Origin: Rhizophagus irregularis
Lineage: Eukaryota > Glomeromycota > Glomeromycetes > Glomerales > Glomeraceae
Reading direction: 5' to 3'
Length of the DNA stretch: 64,000 nt
Assembly (NCBI RefSeq): GCF_026210795.1
Contig: NC_089439.1
Span: 2,356,001-2,420,000 of the forward strand
Shown: positions 36,613 through 49,453 of the stretch, piece after piece
How the letters are laid out: the number at the start of each line of letters is the position of its first letter
Numbering within the stretch: position 1 is the stretch's first letter
Notes under the pieces: model-generated
What the model was told of the DNA's origin: nothing
The model's input: only the letters and a program-made list of their open reading frames with translations
Database searches by the model: none
Translations under genes and position numbers: made by a program

Positions 36613-38532
36613 CTGCACTTCATGGACTAAAATGGGCAAACGTCCGGGACAGCTTTTTTAGGAACAAAATAAGAAAATATATCCAAATATTTGCTGATTA
36701 ATTAATAGAAATGTTTAAAGTTGAATGGACTTTTTCATATTCTTTTGAATCATTAAATTTCGGAATCAGATACTGTGATCGAACCGAGAATGTTGTAGTT
36801 ATGCAAAGATGATCTCTTTGATATTTATTTATTTATTTATTTATTTTTTACAAAGTTTCATACGTGTTTTTTTCCTCATAGTAAAATTGTTCTTTACGAT
36901 TATAATTTATTTATTAAAATTTCGATACATAATTTTTATTAGTACTGTATATTTATTTTACAAATAAATATTTGTTCAGATGACGGATAAATTCTGATTT
37001 CCTTCCTTTGATAGTATAATACCAATAAAATTTTTGTGTATTAAACGCCCTTTTTCAAATTGAAAAATGTTTCGCTTTTTACAAAATCTACAACTACAAC
37101 TATAATATAATAAATAAATTTCTTAAAATAAAATTCGCAAATTGTTATTATAACTTGACTTATTTATCTGAGTAACCAAATGACAAATTGTATTTCAGTT
37201 GATCGCTTACAAATGCGTTGGAATTAAAAATCCATGCAAGTTATCAAAAGTTTTTTACGGAGAATTTGAAAAAACTAAAGAATGGGTAGATATCTAAATT
37301 TAGAAAACAAAATTAAAATGATGATTAGATATTTTTTTACGGGCAAATACAAACATCAATAAAATTCCGAGTATAAGATTTCATTATGAGAATGTTTGTA
37401 TGCAAATGAATTGATGTTTTCCCGAATTCTATGATATGCAAGCACAGGACAAATATTATTATTCGCTAAGACATTTTTTTAGTGCCATAAATAACGTTGT
37501 GGTGTTATCATGCTTGAATTTTTCCCATTATACGATTGTACGGTACATTTTTACTTATTTTGGAATAGATAAAGATTCACTGAGCATATAATATAACACA
37601 ATTAAAACCTACACTGGGTTAAATATCCGGTAAAATTTGTTTAATTAACCTTGATCGGATTGTTTTTTTTTCGTCCGGCTCGGAAATTCCGTACATTGTA
37701 ACACATTGTTATGTCTTTTAAACTGTGTTCTATAACTTTCTTTTTTTGATGGCGTAAGATAAGATGCTATTAATAGTTGTTATTTATAAATGGTATCTGA
37801 TATGTAAATATGTTAATTATATAAAGACAGATATTATACAAGAATGTAAATAAAAGCACACACTAACCATATACATGTAGATAATGTAATTTTTCAATTG
37901 TTTCAAATTCAAATATTTTCGTCATATCCGCTTGTACAGTAAGTAAAATTGATACTCTAACTGATTTCATTAAAATATTAAATAGATTGTGTAATTGCCC
38001 ACATTAACTACATCACATCAGTGCCCGATCCAAACCATCTTTTTTTTCAATATGCTAAACAATAGATATCAATCAATCATTATTGTTTTCCGATTAATTA
38101 TCAAGAGCGATGTATATAAGAAGACTGTTATCTTCAACAGATAACATCAATAAATCGTATTTTATATTTCAAAATAACTTGTTTTCAAAACTTTGATGAC
38201 GAAAATCACCGTAAGTGAGCCTTTATTAAAAAATTTTTTAATAAACTTAAAATTTTACTATAACAATTAAATAATAATTTTCTCTGGCTACAAATGGCTA
38301 CAAATTACTAATTATATCTTATAGAAGAGAATCTTAATCTTAAAAAATCTTATTACTGTAACACTTATTATAGTTATTATAGTTTAGATGCATGCATCTA
38401 ATTATTAATAAAAAAAAAAAATCTCTATTCAAAAGGTTTAAAGAATGTAGTTTGTTTATAATAAATTATTAAAAAAGAAAGGGTTGGATATGGATACGAG
38501 AGAGAAAAAACAATGAAATACAATGAATTTAC
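36613..38532. other. Gene-free stretch
   Basis: No supported gene. An ATTT tetranucleotide run at about 36822-36847 is the only tandem feature noted. Confidence 0.4.
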
Positions 38533-38769
38533 TTAGGGAAATAACGTAGACCTTGAAGATCCGGCGGGTAAGAATAGGGATTCGAAATTGTAATCATTGT
38601 TGAATCTCGTCCCGTTAAAGAAGTTATCTTCGAAAGGATTGTTCGTAATTTGCGGTGTAGTTATTCGAGTGATTCGATCAATTGAGCTTGAATTATTTAT
38701 CGGACGAATCAATCTTAACATCCTTCGTCTAGTATAACCTCTTTGTCTATAGTTTATGGTTGACGGCAT
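38533..38769 (-). CDS. Small basic protein, FFNG/LPAG family, copy 4
   Basis: An intronless frame of 78 aa, the shortest intact copy. It opens MPSTINYRQRGYTRRRM, with a clear basic patch, then NNSSSIDRITRI, TTPQITNNPFEDNFFNG and ESLFLPAG, and ends STLFP. It lacks the Asn-rich spacer seen in copies 2 and 3. The start ATG is the only one giving the family's N-terminal motif. Function unknown. Confidence 0.68.
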   Translation of the reverse strand: MPSTINYRQRGYTRRRMLRLIRPINNSSSIDRITRITTPQITNNPFEDNFFNGTRFNNDYNFESLFLPAGSSRSTLFP

Positions 38770-41700
38770 TGGTTGGTTTTCTTCCTTTCTTTTTTATAAA
38801 ATTTCTTCTGTGGTAACGATCGATTACCATGCGGATTTGATGTTAATTTTTAATAAGGTATTTACAAGACAATTTTCGAAGAGCTTTTATAAAAAAAATT
38901 AACATTTAAAGTTTGCACTGCATTTCAAACTAAAAGGGTATGACTTATTCCGCATAAAATTATAAATACTTTGTAAACTTACTTCAATCGATCGTATGAT
39001 TAATATGTAACGATTGTAACGCGTAATTTTATCATAGATCTTACAACCAATATCTTCATTACACGCATGTTGTTTTAATAAATATTGCATAAATTAAATT
39101 AATTAATCTCCTGTCTACATTACTATTGTTGCAATTTGTTTGGATATTTAAGTAAACACATTGTATTCGTCCCAAATAAAGATATAGTTTTATTCAATGT
39201 AATATCCGAATCATCTCCGGTCCCAAAAATAGTAATAATTGAATGAATTGGTCTAATTAAACACGTAATTATCACACCAAAGTTGAACTTATAAACAGAT
39301 GAAACTTTGATAAAAATCTTTCTATAAAACTATAATTAGATTGATTAAACAATAGCTACACGTTCGAAAATAAGGATCTCTAAAAAAAATGTAACGTAAC
39401 ATAGAAACTAAACAAGGAGACTTACTCGGAAAATTTCTAGAACTAGCGCAAAGATGATGTTATATTTATTTGTTTTATTTTTTTATCAAGTTTTTACTTT
39501 TAGCCATTCAATAGTTATCATAGCAAGAATACTAATTCTATACTATTGTTTCTATTTTACAATCGATTGGTTCGTCATTGTTAAATAATAACGACTATCT
39601 GTTGAAATATAGTACGATGATCCATTGGCAATTTCAATTTTTAATTTAGAAACAAAATAAAAAAAAAAAGATAATAAATTGCGTCATTTTTTTAAAGGTA
39701 CGCGTTACCAATTCATTTATTATATTTGATAAGGTCAACAATTACAAACTTTCATTTAAGTTACTTAATAGGATATTTGCGTGACTACGTTTATATTAAT
39801 TAATACATGAACTTATTTATATTATGTACTTTTATACAATTTATTATGGTAATAACTCCGGTCAGTTATAGCCGGTACGATTATTATTTTAATCACCCCT
39901 TTTTATTTAATTTACTTAATTTACTTCAAAAGAAAAACAAAAGATAACCAATCGGAAAATGACCGAATAATGAGACGGTCGTTCTTTTGAATTATAGAAG
40001 AGTATGTGGATATGAGATTAAATATTCTCTCGGAGTAAGAGAAATATGCAAATTTAAATAACATTTTTCGTTAGATCATCATTTCTCTGTTTCCTAGATT
40101 TGTATGTTGATCAGCAAATTGATCAGCAAATTGGCTAATTCGACTAAAATTACTAAAATTCGACTGATTTGCTAAAAATAAATAGGACCGAATGTGACGC
40201 CACACCCGCAGCGCCAAGTTCATTGATATAAGGCAAATTCAGTATAATAATTGTGTTACAAAAAATTAAAAAATTATTGATAAACTCATTTTTCTTTCCA
40301 AAAAAAAAAAAAAATGCATTTTTTTTTGTGGTCGTGTACGATATTAGCAATTAATAGTCTTAACGACTTTGATTTCTTTTATTCTAAGATAACCTTTTAC
40401 GAAAAAGTAGTACAATGATTTACATAATTATTCTATCAAAATTTTCCTTTTTTTTTAAATTCTAAAATACTTTACCTCGAAGGGATAATACAGTAGGGAT
40501 AAAGGAGAGTTTCATTAACCCTATTTCTAAGTATTTTTATTATAGATTATTTTCGGTATATTTTTTTATCAATGAAAAGCTTTGTAGGAAATAAAATTAT
40601 CAAGCTTATTTTACGCGATTATAACAGATGTGGTGTCGTGTTTTATTCGTTGATATGACAAGTTGGCATGTGGGAAAATGTGGTATTAAACTGTTATAAA
40701 CTAGTAAAGTGAGTATCTTAATAATATACCGTAATACATTCAATTGTTTGATAAAATGATGCATCATATTTAAACATATGATAATGAAACGTGTATTTTT
40801 TGAAATATAGGATGTTTCAGTCTCTCAATATCTTGGAAGTTATGGATGTTTGTTTAGTGAATATTAATCTAACTCACATATACATAATAACTTGGTCGGT
40901 AACCGAACATCGGATTCGATATGCTACTAAATACGAGTATAACGTCATTTTTGCTATTGAAAATTTGTTAGAAAAAAAGTATCAATGTCCGGAAAATCTT
41001 CAGTTAAATTAAGTTTTACGCTGACAACGAATAGTATATAGACCAGAACAACATAAATCTCAAGCAAAGAATTTTAATTCAAAATTCGAAAGTCAGTCGC
41101 TAGTCAACAATATTAGTTAAAAAGGACCTAGTTAATCTATTTAATATTTAATATCATAGAGAATGAGGATTGGAAAAAGAATAAAATATGTTATTTATCA
41201 TCCAATTGACATATTTATTCCTTCAAAAAACATTTTTTTATTTTTTTGAAGTAACATTACACATTGAGCTTTCTGACCGAACTGTTTTGAAACTTAATTC
41301 AATGTTTCCTATCAAAGCCATCCGTAATTCTTATTTACTTACAAACAACCCGATTACCAACACTATCATATAGTTTGTAGACGAAATACGAGTACAAACA
41401 AGATATATTGCGTAAAATTACGTAATTACCAAAATCATGACTTGCTTTAAAATTGACTGACAATTTAATTTATTAAAAAAAATTGTGAGTATTAGGAAGA
41501 AAAATGTTAATACGATATCAAATGTTAAGAAACTGAAATTGAAGAAAGTAATTTACACTCGTAAGTCCATTTGTGTTTAGTCAAGTGTAAACTCGTCACG
41601 AACTCTCCATGGATCAGGTTACATTTTATTAAATCAGGAAAGGGAGCTACGAGTGGAGGTCAGCCTTAATGCGGAATGAAAAAACAATATACAAGGATAA

Positions 41701-42191
41701 ATAAATAGTTAGAGGTTTCAAACCAAACCTGGCAAAGACTTTTAAGAAAAACAAAATTTTTTAAAAGCGCTTTAAATGTTCATAGTTTATTTTTAGTTTT
41801 TATATTTAGATATTTTATTTAGTTTAGTCTTTTAGGTCCGCAATGATCCTAAACTAATGGTGAGTATATGAAAGAAAAAGGATGTCAGAAATTAATTATG
41901 ATAGAAGAAATTCAGAAAGTGGTTATTAACGAAAAGATTTACCGAATTATTATAAAAAGAGTAAAACAGAACTTGGGCAAATGTATATTGAACATTTTAT
42001 TATTAATAAAGGATTATATTTTATATGAAAATTGAACTTGCAGGCGATCTGGTTGGCAAAGGAAATTAATTTCTTAACTGAATGTTGCGGGGTCGTCCAG
42101 CACTGACAGATACGGAATACCAAATTACACTTAATAAAGAGAGATTTTAAATTTTTTTCCCAAGTTTTGTATTTTATAATTACATTAAGAA
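38770..42191. other. Gene-free stretch
   Basis: No supported gene. Frames such as 40791-41012 and 41188-41373 lack recognisable domains. Poly-T and poly-A runs are frequent. Confidence 0.4.
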
Positions 42192-43572
42192 ATGTCTGAA
42201 AAACCATAATCTAGTAATCCTACTGGACGTCCAAAAAAGTCTATTTGGCGTTTTTTTGAACAAGAAGAAGTAGGCAAAGGTCATTATGTTGCAAAATGCT
42301 TAGCTAGTAACCAGACTTTCCGACCTGGAAAGACAGCAGTAATGGAAAAACATAAAAAAACATATAATTAATAATTGTTCAAAGGTGGACGTGAAGCTAT
42401 GGTAGAAACACGTGAGCCCTAATCTTACCGGGCAAATTGAAAATGATCATACAACCTTAGATGATTCAGGAACGAAGGAAACTATTGATAAGTTCTTGTC
42501 AAGGTTTTTGTATGCTGTGGCTCGCCATGGCATCTAATCGACCATTCATTCATGATTGAAGACGCTAACTAATACATTATTGATAGAAGAAATTTTGCGG
42601 ATTAGTGTAGAAAATGAGAATAATTTTACGTTAAGTAAGAGTTTCTTTTGGGAATTATTATTAGAATAAAAAGCTTTAGATGCCCATCAGGAAAACTTCT
42701 CTGGAACTTCGTCATCCATCTCACTGATCTCAGTAATGGCAGGGTTTTTCTTTGGAAAATTGGAGATTTTTCTAATGAAAGTCTCACAACCGAATTTCTT
42801 GCACAACAAATACGACTGATTCTTAACGAGGTGTCCAAAAATTTGCAGGTATTGTAACGGATCAAACGTTCATTCCGCACGAAATTTAATTTTGGAAATT
42901 TTTTCCACATATTCTTAATACCCGATGTATTGCTCATTCATTCATTTAATTTAATTACAAGATCTAATAAAACATGCATTTGCCAAAAAATGGTGCATCT
43001 TTGACGACCAACTAATAAATTTGAGATGATCATGTGATATTTCGTCAGAATGCAATAAAGACTTTTAATGAACGCTTTAAAATATATGACTTCAATGAAT
43101 ACCTTTTAGCATATTATATTCATCCTGGATTCCTGGTTATGAAGGTGAGAAAATTTGATATTTATCAATTTTCCAATACAAATGTTTTAAAAAATCAATC
43201 AATAAATTTAAGGACTTGGCGTAAAGAAATACAATACCAAAACATTCAAGCTATAGCTGCACGTATTTGGCAACAAATGTTAAAAATTCCTGATATTGCT
43301 GCCTATCTTAAAAGCACAGCCACTCCAAAAGACAATCCGCAGAAGCACTTTTAGCGCAAATTGGTGAGTTTCATTTCCAAACAGCATCATATAATCCACC
43401 ATACATTTCACAAATAAATACTTGTGGAGAATGTGCGTACCTACCCCATATAATCTCCAACTACTTGCAATAAAATTATTTTCCATTATTCCCCATGCAG
43501 CTAGTTGCGAACGAATTTGATCAATTTGTGGGTGGCTGATTGGGAAAAGAAGGACACGACTATCAATAGACA
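42192..43572 (+). pseudogene. Dead hAT-family transposase gene
   Basis: Degenerate pieces lie in the right order for a hAT transposase. The N-terminal BED-finger-like region starts at 42192 with a stop at codon 6, then GRPKKSIWRFFEQEE and KCLASNQTFRPGK. A central part around 42690-42840 includes VIHLTDLSNGRVFLW and TEFLAQQIRLILNE. RCIAHSFNLITRDLIKHAF is near 42925-42980 with stops nearby, and NERFKIYDFNEYLLAYY lies at 43067-43120. The C-terminal dimerisation region at 43455-43570 reads LAIKLFSIIPHAASCERI, then TGA in place of a Trp codon, then CGWLIGKRRTRLSI. Multiple stops and frameshifts mean no active enzyme. Terminal repeats were not found by eye. Confidence 0.8.
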
Positions 43573-44646
43573 TAGAAGCTATGTCAAAAAATTTATGTTA
43601 CTAATGTAAATCTGAATTAGCTAATTATGGTAAATAGACAGCTGAAGAATGAATGATATTCGTTATGTTGAAGAAAAATACGACGAAATTGATAATTATA
43701 ATGATTATAATGAAGAGGAAATTGTGACACAATCCACATAACTTTCTTTTATCTTTCCTACCTATCCCTCTCTTTTCAAATTCAACTACATCACTACAAC
43801 TCAGCAACCAAATTTTAGATCATGTTTCATTCAAGAATTCATTGCATACTTGAATAATCTTTGTTTTTTCTTTTCTTACTTCCGAGTCTGAGAAGATTTT
43901 AATCACGAGTTAATTTCTTTCATAATGAATATCCGTGCATAATTTTAGATGGTACCAATCCGTACATGACAATCTCTTTTAATTTATCACTAACTAATGG
44001 CTGATAGCTAATTCCAAAACTTCACTCCATATCTGCCACTCTGTAATTATGGTTCCATGATTCGACTTCTAAATAACTCGCACATTCGTTAGATTTAATC
44101 CCCAATACTTTTTTTTGTATAAAATATCATAAATTGGTAATGTTTGAACCTGGGGAGAATTGCATGACATAAAAGGGCAGATTTGGAACGCTAGTTGGGT
44201 AGCTATAAAGTGTTGTCTGAAGTAGGAACGCGTGTAGTAGTGGTTGTGACTTGTGATCATTTGTCGTAAAATATCTGTAAAGTTGCGGGAACGTAATTTT
44301 TCACACAGATGTCAAGGTAACTAGATTATTTCAAATATTTGACTTTAAGACGTGTATGTAGTAAAGTTATTAAGAAATTCGCATTGATAGTACGATATGC
44401 AGTGACATTATTGGTATAAAATATATGATATATAATTTCTCTTATTTAAACTAACGCTCGTTTCCCAATCGTCTCTTTGCTGTTACTACAGCAGTCTACA
44501 AGCATCAAACATATATATATATATATGTGAATAAGTCTGATATAATTGTTACTATTTATAATATGACGGCCTTATCGGTAAATAAACATGTACGTTATTA
44601 TATACTTACTATGTGATGTAGCATAAATTAAGTGTAGTTCAACTTA
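43573..44646. other. Spacer, no gene seen
   Basis: Nothing supported. A short palindromic AT run lies near 44510-44528. Confidence 0.4.
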
Positions 44647-44655
44647 CGCTCTAAC

Positions 44656-44995
44656 GGTTACGGTACATTTCGCCTAAGTCCATTTCGCCAGAGGACTTTC
44701 ACAGAAGCCATTTCATCGAAAGGATGTTTCATCGAAGAGACATTTTGTCGAATGGAAATTTCGCTGAATGGCCATTTCGCCCGAATATTTTCTCCGAATC
44801 ATCCATTTCACTGAAATATACTTCACTAAATAGCGATTGACATTTTATCATTAAGAATTCAACGATTTTTTATTATTAATATTAATTATTAATAATGGTT
44901 TAGTAACAAAATTTCCGTAAATATCATATGGATATTTTGGAAAAATATGATTAGAAATTTTCGGCGAAATGACTTCGGCGAAATGTCAGGATACC
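44656..44995. mobile_element. Mutator-like miniature element, copy 2 (340 bp)
   Basis: Flanked by CGCTCTAAC (44647-44655) and CACTCTAAC (44996-45004), 8 of 9 identical. The left terminus GGTTACGGTACATTTCGCCT pairs with the right terminus (reverse complement GGTATCCTGACATTTCGCCG). Arms carry TTTCGCCGAA-type units; the core near 44870 is AT-rich. Same family as 32552-33081 and 60741-61037. Confidence 0.8.
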
Positions 44996-45004
44996 CACTC
45001 TAAC

Positions 45005-45884
45005 CACGTCATCTAATAATTAATCATATTTTCAAAAACAACTCGTAAAAGGTTATATATATAGTGCATTCTCTTTTACAATCACGTTTACATACTAGTT
45101 ACACTTAATGACAATTATAATGAATAAAAGACATATAATCAATAATATACTGTTAAGTGTTAATGATAATAAAATGTACAATAAGATAGTTTTATTTGTT
45201 CGATGAATGCATTTGATTACGACTGAACTTATTGGTAAATTCGTTCATAATTCTAATACAAATAGATCGACAGTTTCGCAAATAACCTTCGCACTGTCGT
45301 TCAATAAATGACTAGTACAACTGTACGACGTTAAGATTAATTCCTTCACACAATACTTAACAAACAATACCTATCTATAATTGTATTATCGTGCATAACA
45401 ATGATCATAGACAAAGTTTGCATTATACTTTAAATAAAGAAAACAAGGTAATTTAATTTATCGTTCTAACAATATGAATATTAAAACTTATAATTTTCGG
45501 TCCCAATTTATTATGGGTCTTACTTCTTTTGCATTTTGAAATCTTCATATCGAATAACAAAGTTTCAAACAACGATGTCTTAAATAAATGAAAATAAAAT
45601 CTCAAAACTTTCATACAAACGTACAAAACAAAAATTCAATCTGCCAGACCAGTTTTTATTGACTCCACAAACAATGCTCTCGTTCCGTGCATGATGGCGT
45701 GATCATTTGAATGACTTTGAACAAATATCAGGTGACCTTATAATGCTACTTTTATTGCTAACAACTTTACAAATGTTCTAGGTTATTTAAAGGGCATAAT
45801 AGGCATAATAAGGAATAATAATACTAATTGATTAATTTATTTAGGATTGGCTGTTGGATTGCATCATTGAGATAGGGTCTAGCT
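45005..45884. other. Gene-free stretch
   Basis: No supported gene or repeat seen. Confidence 0.4.
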
Positions 45885-46180
45885 CATTTCACCGAAAATC
45901 ATTTCACCGAAAGTCATTTCACCAACAGTTTTGAAATCCTAATCCACTTACCTAAACCTTATCCCAACCCTAATCCTAACCCTAATTCCTTACCTAACCC
46001 TAATCCTAACCTCAAATTCCTACCTAACCCTAATCCTAACCCTAATTTTCTTACCTAATCCTAAATTCCCTTGTCGGTGAGATAATTGTCGGAGAAACAT
46101 TTGTCTGTGAAATGACCCTGTCGGTGAAACGTCTGTCGGTGAGTGAAATGATTGTCGGTGAAATGAATGCGACCCTCTTA
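45885..46180. mobile_element. Fold-back element with TTTCACCGA arms
   Basis: The left arm near 45889-45932 has TCATTTCACCGAAAATCATTT repeated units. The right arm near 46070-46172 has the inverse (GTCGGTGAAATG repeated six or so times, some degenerate). The terminal GGGTC is mirrored as GACCC. The units resemble the TTTCGCCGAA units of the Mutator-like family, with C/T and G/A changes, so the two may be related. No matching target duplication was found. The frame 46112-46375 partly overlaps it and is not called. Confidence 0.55.
45950..46068. repeat. Interstitial telomere-like tandem repeat
   Basis: Three to four copies of a roughly 30-base unit made of CCTAACCCTAATCCTAACCC followed by a TAATTCCTTA-type spacer. 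The CCCTAA core is the complement of the TTAGGG telomere repeat common in fungi. It lies inside the fold-back element rather than at a chromosome end. Confidence 0.65.
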
Positions 46181-46803
46181 CGAAAGCTCCATAAGGTAAA
46201 TTTACAAAGTAAATTCGAACAAATTAGAAAAAAGTTAAATGTCCGGAGTACTTTCCTCAGACAATTTTACTTAATTTGTTTATATTTTTGTAGAATTAAG
46301 GTTTATTGTAATGTAATTATTAATATATCTCGTGTTTATGGCAGCACTTATGTGCAGCTATTAAACTTTTATTGAATACACTCAATGTAATTATAACGCT
46401 AAACTAAGTTCAGCGTTTTCTTTGTGAGTCACATACTATCATTCAACAAGATACAGATTATCATCACTTAATCATTAGTATAGTAGTTATTTACAGGTTT
46501 ATTTCGTTTCGTTCGAATTTTTTTTTATAGCTTATAATCTAATAAAATAAACTGAATCAGTAAAGAATATCAAAGAAATCACGTTAAGATTTTATTTAGG
46601 CTCCGAGATAACAATTTTTTTTTTATAAATACTCGAAAATTTTCTCTGTCGAAAATTCTTAATATATTACTACTACAGAAAAAAGATCCTGTAAAAACGG
46701 CAATACTCAGTATAATATTCTTTATTAATATTTCGATATTTATACAAAAAATTTCGGTTTTCTATTGATATTTATACAAAAAAGAACGTAAAATCATAAT
46801 TCG

Positions 46804-47052
46804 ATGTCACCGAGAAATTTCAGACAAAGAATCAATAAACGAAGAACGCGCAGGTCGTCACAATTTGCTAACCAAGACCGTGTTTTACGAATTAATAATG
46901 CCACAACCATCAATCGAATCGTTCGAATAACTATACCGCAAATTACAGAAGACCTTATAGTAAATAATTTCTTCAATGGATCAAATTTTCATGATAGTAA
47001 CGATAACTTTGAATCATTAATTCTACCTGCAGGATCTTCGCAGGATCAATAA
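46804..47052 (+). CDS. Small basic protein, FFNG/LPAG family, copy 5
   Basis: An intronless frame of 82 aa. It opens MSPRNFRQRINKRRTRRSSQ with a dense Arg/Lys patch, then NNATTINRIVRI, IPQITEDLIVNNFFNG and ESLILPAG, and ends SSQDQ rather than the usual LFR/LFP. The ENDFF element is altered to VNNFF. Function unknown. The opposite-strand frame 46794-46976 is a shadow. Confidence 0.68.
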   Translation: MSPRNFRQRINKRRTRRSSQFANQDRVLRINNATTINRIVRITIPQITEDLIVNNFFNGSNFHDSNDNFESLILPAGSSQDQ

Positions 47053-48608
47053 TTAGAAATATTTAGAAATATTTTAGAAATATTATTAACATGAATATCT
47101 TTTGATTGTTCTAAATTTAATATTCTTTATTAGACGTATTTTTTTACTTGTTAGAGAATGTGTTTACAATTTAGGTACTATAATTATCATTGGCGTTTGA
47201 CGATCCCGTTTCAGAATTTTTTTTGTATCATGTATTCTGACATCAGAATAAATAATAATGTAGACACAAAAAAAGAGATTTTTTATTTTTTAATCGATCA
47301 TCTTTATATATACTGATCTAAAAAAAAAAAATGTAATACACGATAGAAATTTCATTGAAATCGGAGAACTATAGACAATATCTAATTTCAATAATTTCAA
47401 TGTGTTTAATTGGATATTGTTTGTTTGTCACATTTTGATATATTTTTTCTTTTATTTTAATTATAACATTTTGACAGCTGAATAGGAAATTAGGCTTTAG
47501 AAATTGTTTGCTGCATTGTATTAAATATTTGAAAATATTTAGCAGATCATAATCAACTTTTGTTTCATTCAAAGTTTTTTTTATAATAATATTCAAACCT
47601 CTTATTCTACGTTTAAAGTAAACGAATTGAACCTTTATTGGATATATGATATGATTTGTCTAACAAATTGTGGACAAATTGAGAAAGTAGTATTAAAAAT
47701 TTAAAATTATTTATATACATGTTTTTTTTTCTAAGGGGTAAAATTAAAATTAAATATTTGTCAACGATTCAGATTTAAAAGTAATTATAGTACGCGAGAT
47801 TTTAAATAGTGATAACGACATGAAATTATTATTGTGAATTTATCTCCACAAATCAATTCGATAGATAGTATACGTTAATATATTATCTAATTTATAAACA
47901 AGTATCTGAGCTGCTAAGTCTGACCGCGTTAATTTCGCTAAATTTCGCTACATTTCGCTACATTTGGAAAGTTTTTGAAACGTGGGGCTGGTTTGCAGTG
48001 GATTGAGTGCTATATCGGTTCAGTTAAGATTATGGGCTTACGTACTTATTTATTTATCAAATGTTGCAAAAATCCCTCAAGTAAACAAAATGACTCATAG
48101 CGAAAATGCACTAGTACATATTTAGAAGTTTTAACAATGATAGTCGTAGTAATATCTTGTATAAATATAAAAATAAATTTATTTATTAAAGAAAATTAAT
48201 TAGGAAAAATTATTATCATGAGATCTTCACAAGTTAGATGCATAAAAATGTGAAAATAGGTATAAATAATAAATTTGGATTAATTGAAGCGAATTGTATC
48301 ACAAAGATATAAATAATTTATAATAAATTTATAATAAATTATCTTAGTTTATGTAATCTTACAATAGAAATTAGGAATGAGTTTCCAACATCTTTAACTT
48401 GTCAGATTACCAATGTAACCACGTTTAATGTCATAGAAAAAACAATGTTGACGTTTTTTTACTATATACAGTATGTATTTACTATTAATTCTGGTCAGAC
48501 TTGCATAATGCCAATTAGTAATTATAAAATACTCGGAATTATCTAATCATGCACCGAATATATATGTTGAACTATTTTAATTCAACATGATACATCTACT
48601 TCTTACAG
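47053..48608. other. Gene-free stretch
   Basis: No supported gene. A TTTCGCTAAA/TTTCGCTACA unit is tandemly repeated about three times at 47934-47968. Confidence 0.4.
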
Positions 48609-49453
48609 CTAAGTCCGAAAATGAAATTGATTTATTTTTTGATAAGATTCAAACAGCTGAAGAAAATACATCTGGTTTGTAAATTTTTAATTTTTGTAGT
48701 TTTTTAATATAATTTTATGACAATATTATTAATTAATTTTTTTTTATTAGATTGGATTTCATTTTATCAGCAAAAGTGGGTGATTGGATCTTTAAATAAG
48801 AATATGTCAAAGATAGATAATGAGATTTGGATAAATGCTCCTAACAGCACCAATGCTGCAGAAGCTGCGCATGCACTAAGTAATCGTGGAGGAAAGAATC
48901 TCAAATTAGTTACAACGATTTTTCAGTATGTAGATATTTTTATTATAGCAAAAAAACAAACATAATAATATATATTTTTTTATTATTAATTATAGAGGAA
49001 GAAAATTAGACAAGGTAAGATTTACTACTATTCATGTTCATAAAAAATTTAATGTGCCTAATCAGGGACATGACAAAAGCCTTATTGCTTGTAACATTCA
49101 GTCTAAATAAGCATAAAGGTAATGTTAAAATTAATAAATTATATATTTAATTTATTTGATTTGAATACATTTCTAAAATTTATTTAATTTGATTTAATTT
49201 ATACATCAGCAAATGCACAGTCTAAGAAAAAAAATATAATTCCTGCAAAATGAAAATGTGCAAACTCTAGTAAAAAGACTACAAAAGTTATTACAATTCA
49301 TTCTGATTCTGATTCTGAAGATGATTGTAATGAAAATACTGAAGATAATAAAGAAAACATTCATAATAATCTAAATTTCAAAGAACTTGAATATAGAGAA
49401 AAAGACCTTGCTTTAAGGGAATGGGAAGCTAAGGTTCGTTTAATGGAATTATG
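48609..49453 (+). pseudogene. Decayed multi-exon gene of a dispersed repeat family
   Basis: Exon-like segments join in frame across GT-AG introns: 48609-48674 (KSENEIDLFFDKIQTAEENT), 48751-48924 (ends LKLVTTIF; contains INAPNSTNAAEAAHALSNRG) and 48996 onward (GRKLDKVRF, then a stop after NIQSK). A downstream segment around 49290-49453 encodes an acidic Ser/Asp-rich stretch and a charged helix (LEYREKDLALREWEAKVRL). Stops near 49110 and 49250 break the frame. The STNAAEAAHALSNR-type motif resembles proteins I associate with repetitive, possibly transposon-derived genes in Glomeromycotina; this is recollection, not a search, and the function is unknown. Confidence 0.5.

Noticed and set aside
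42626-42937. Minus-strand 103-codon frame.
   Set aside because: It is the antisense shadow of the dead hAT transposase.
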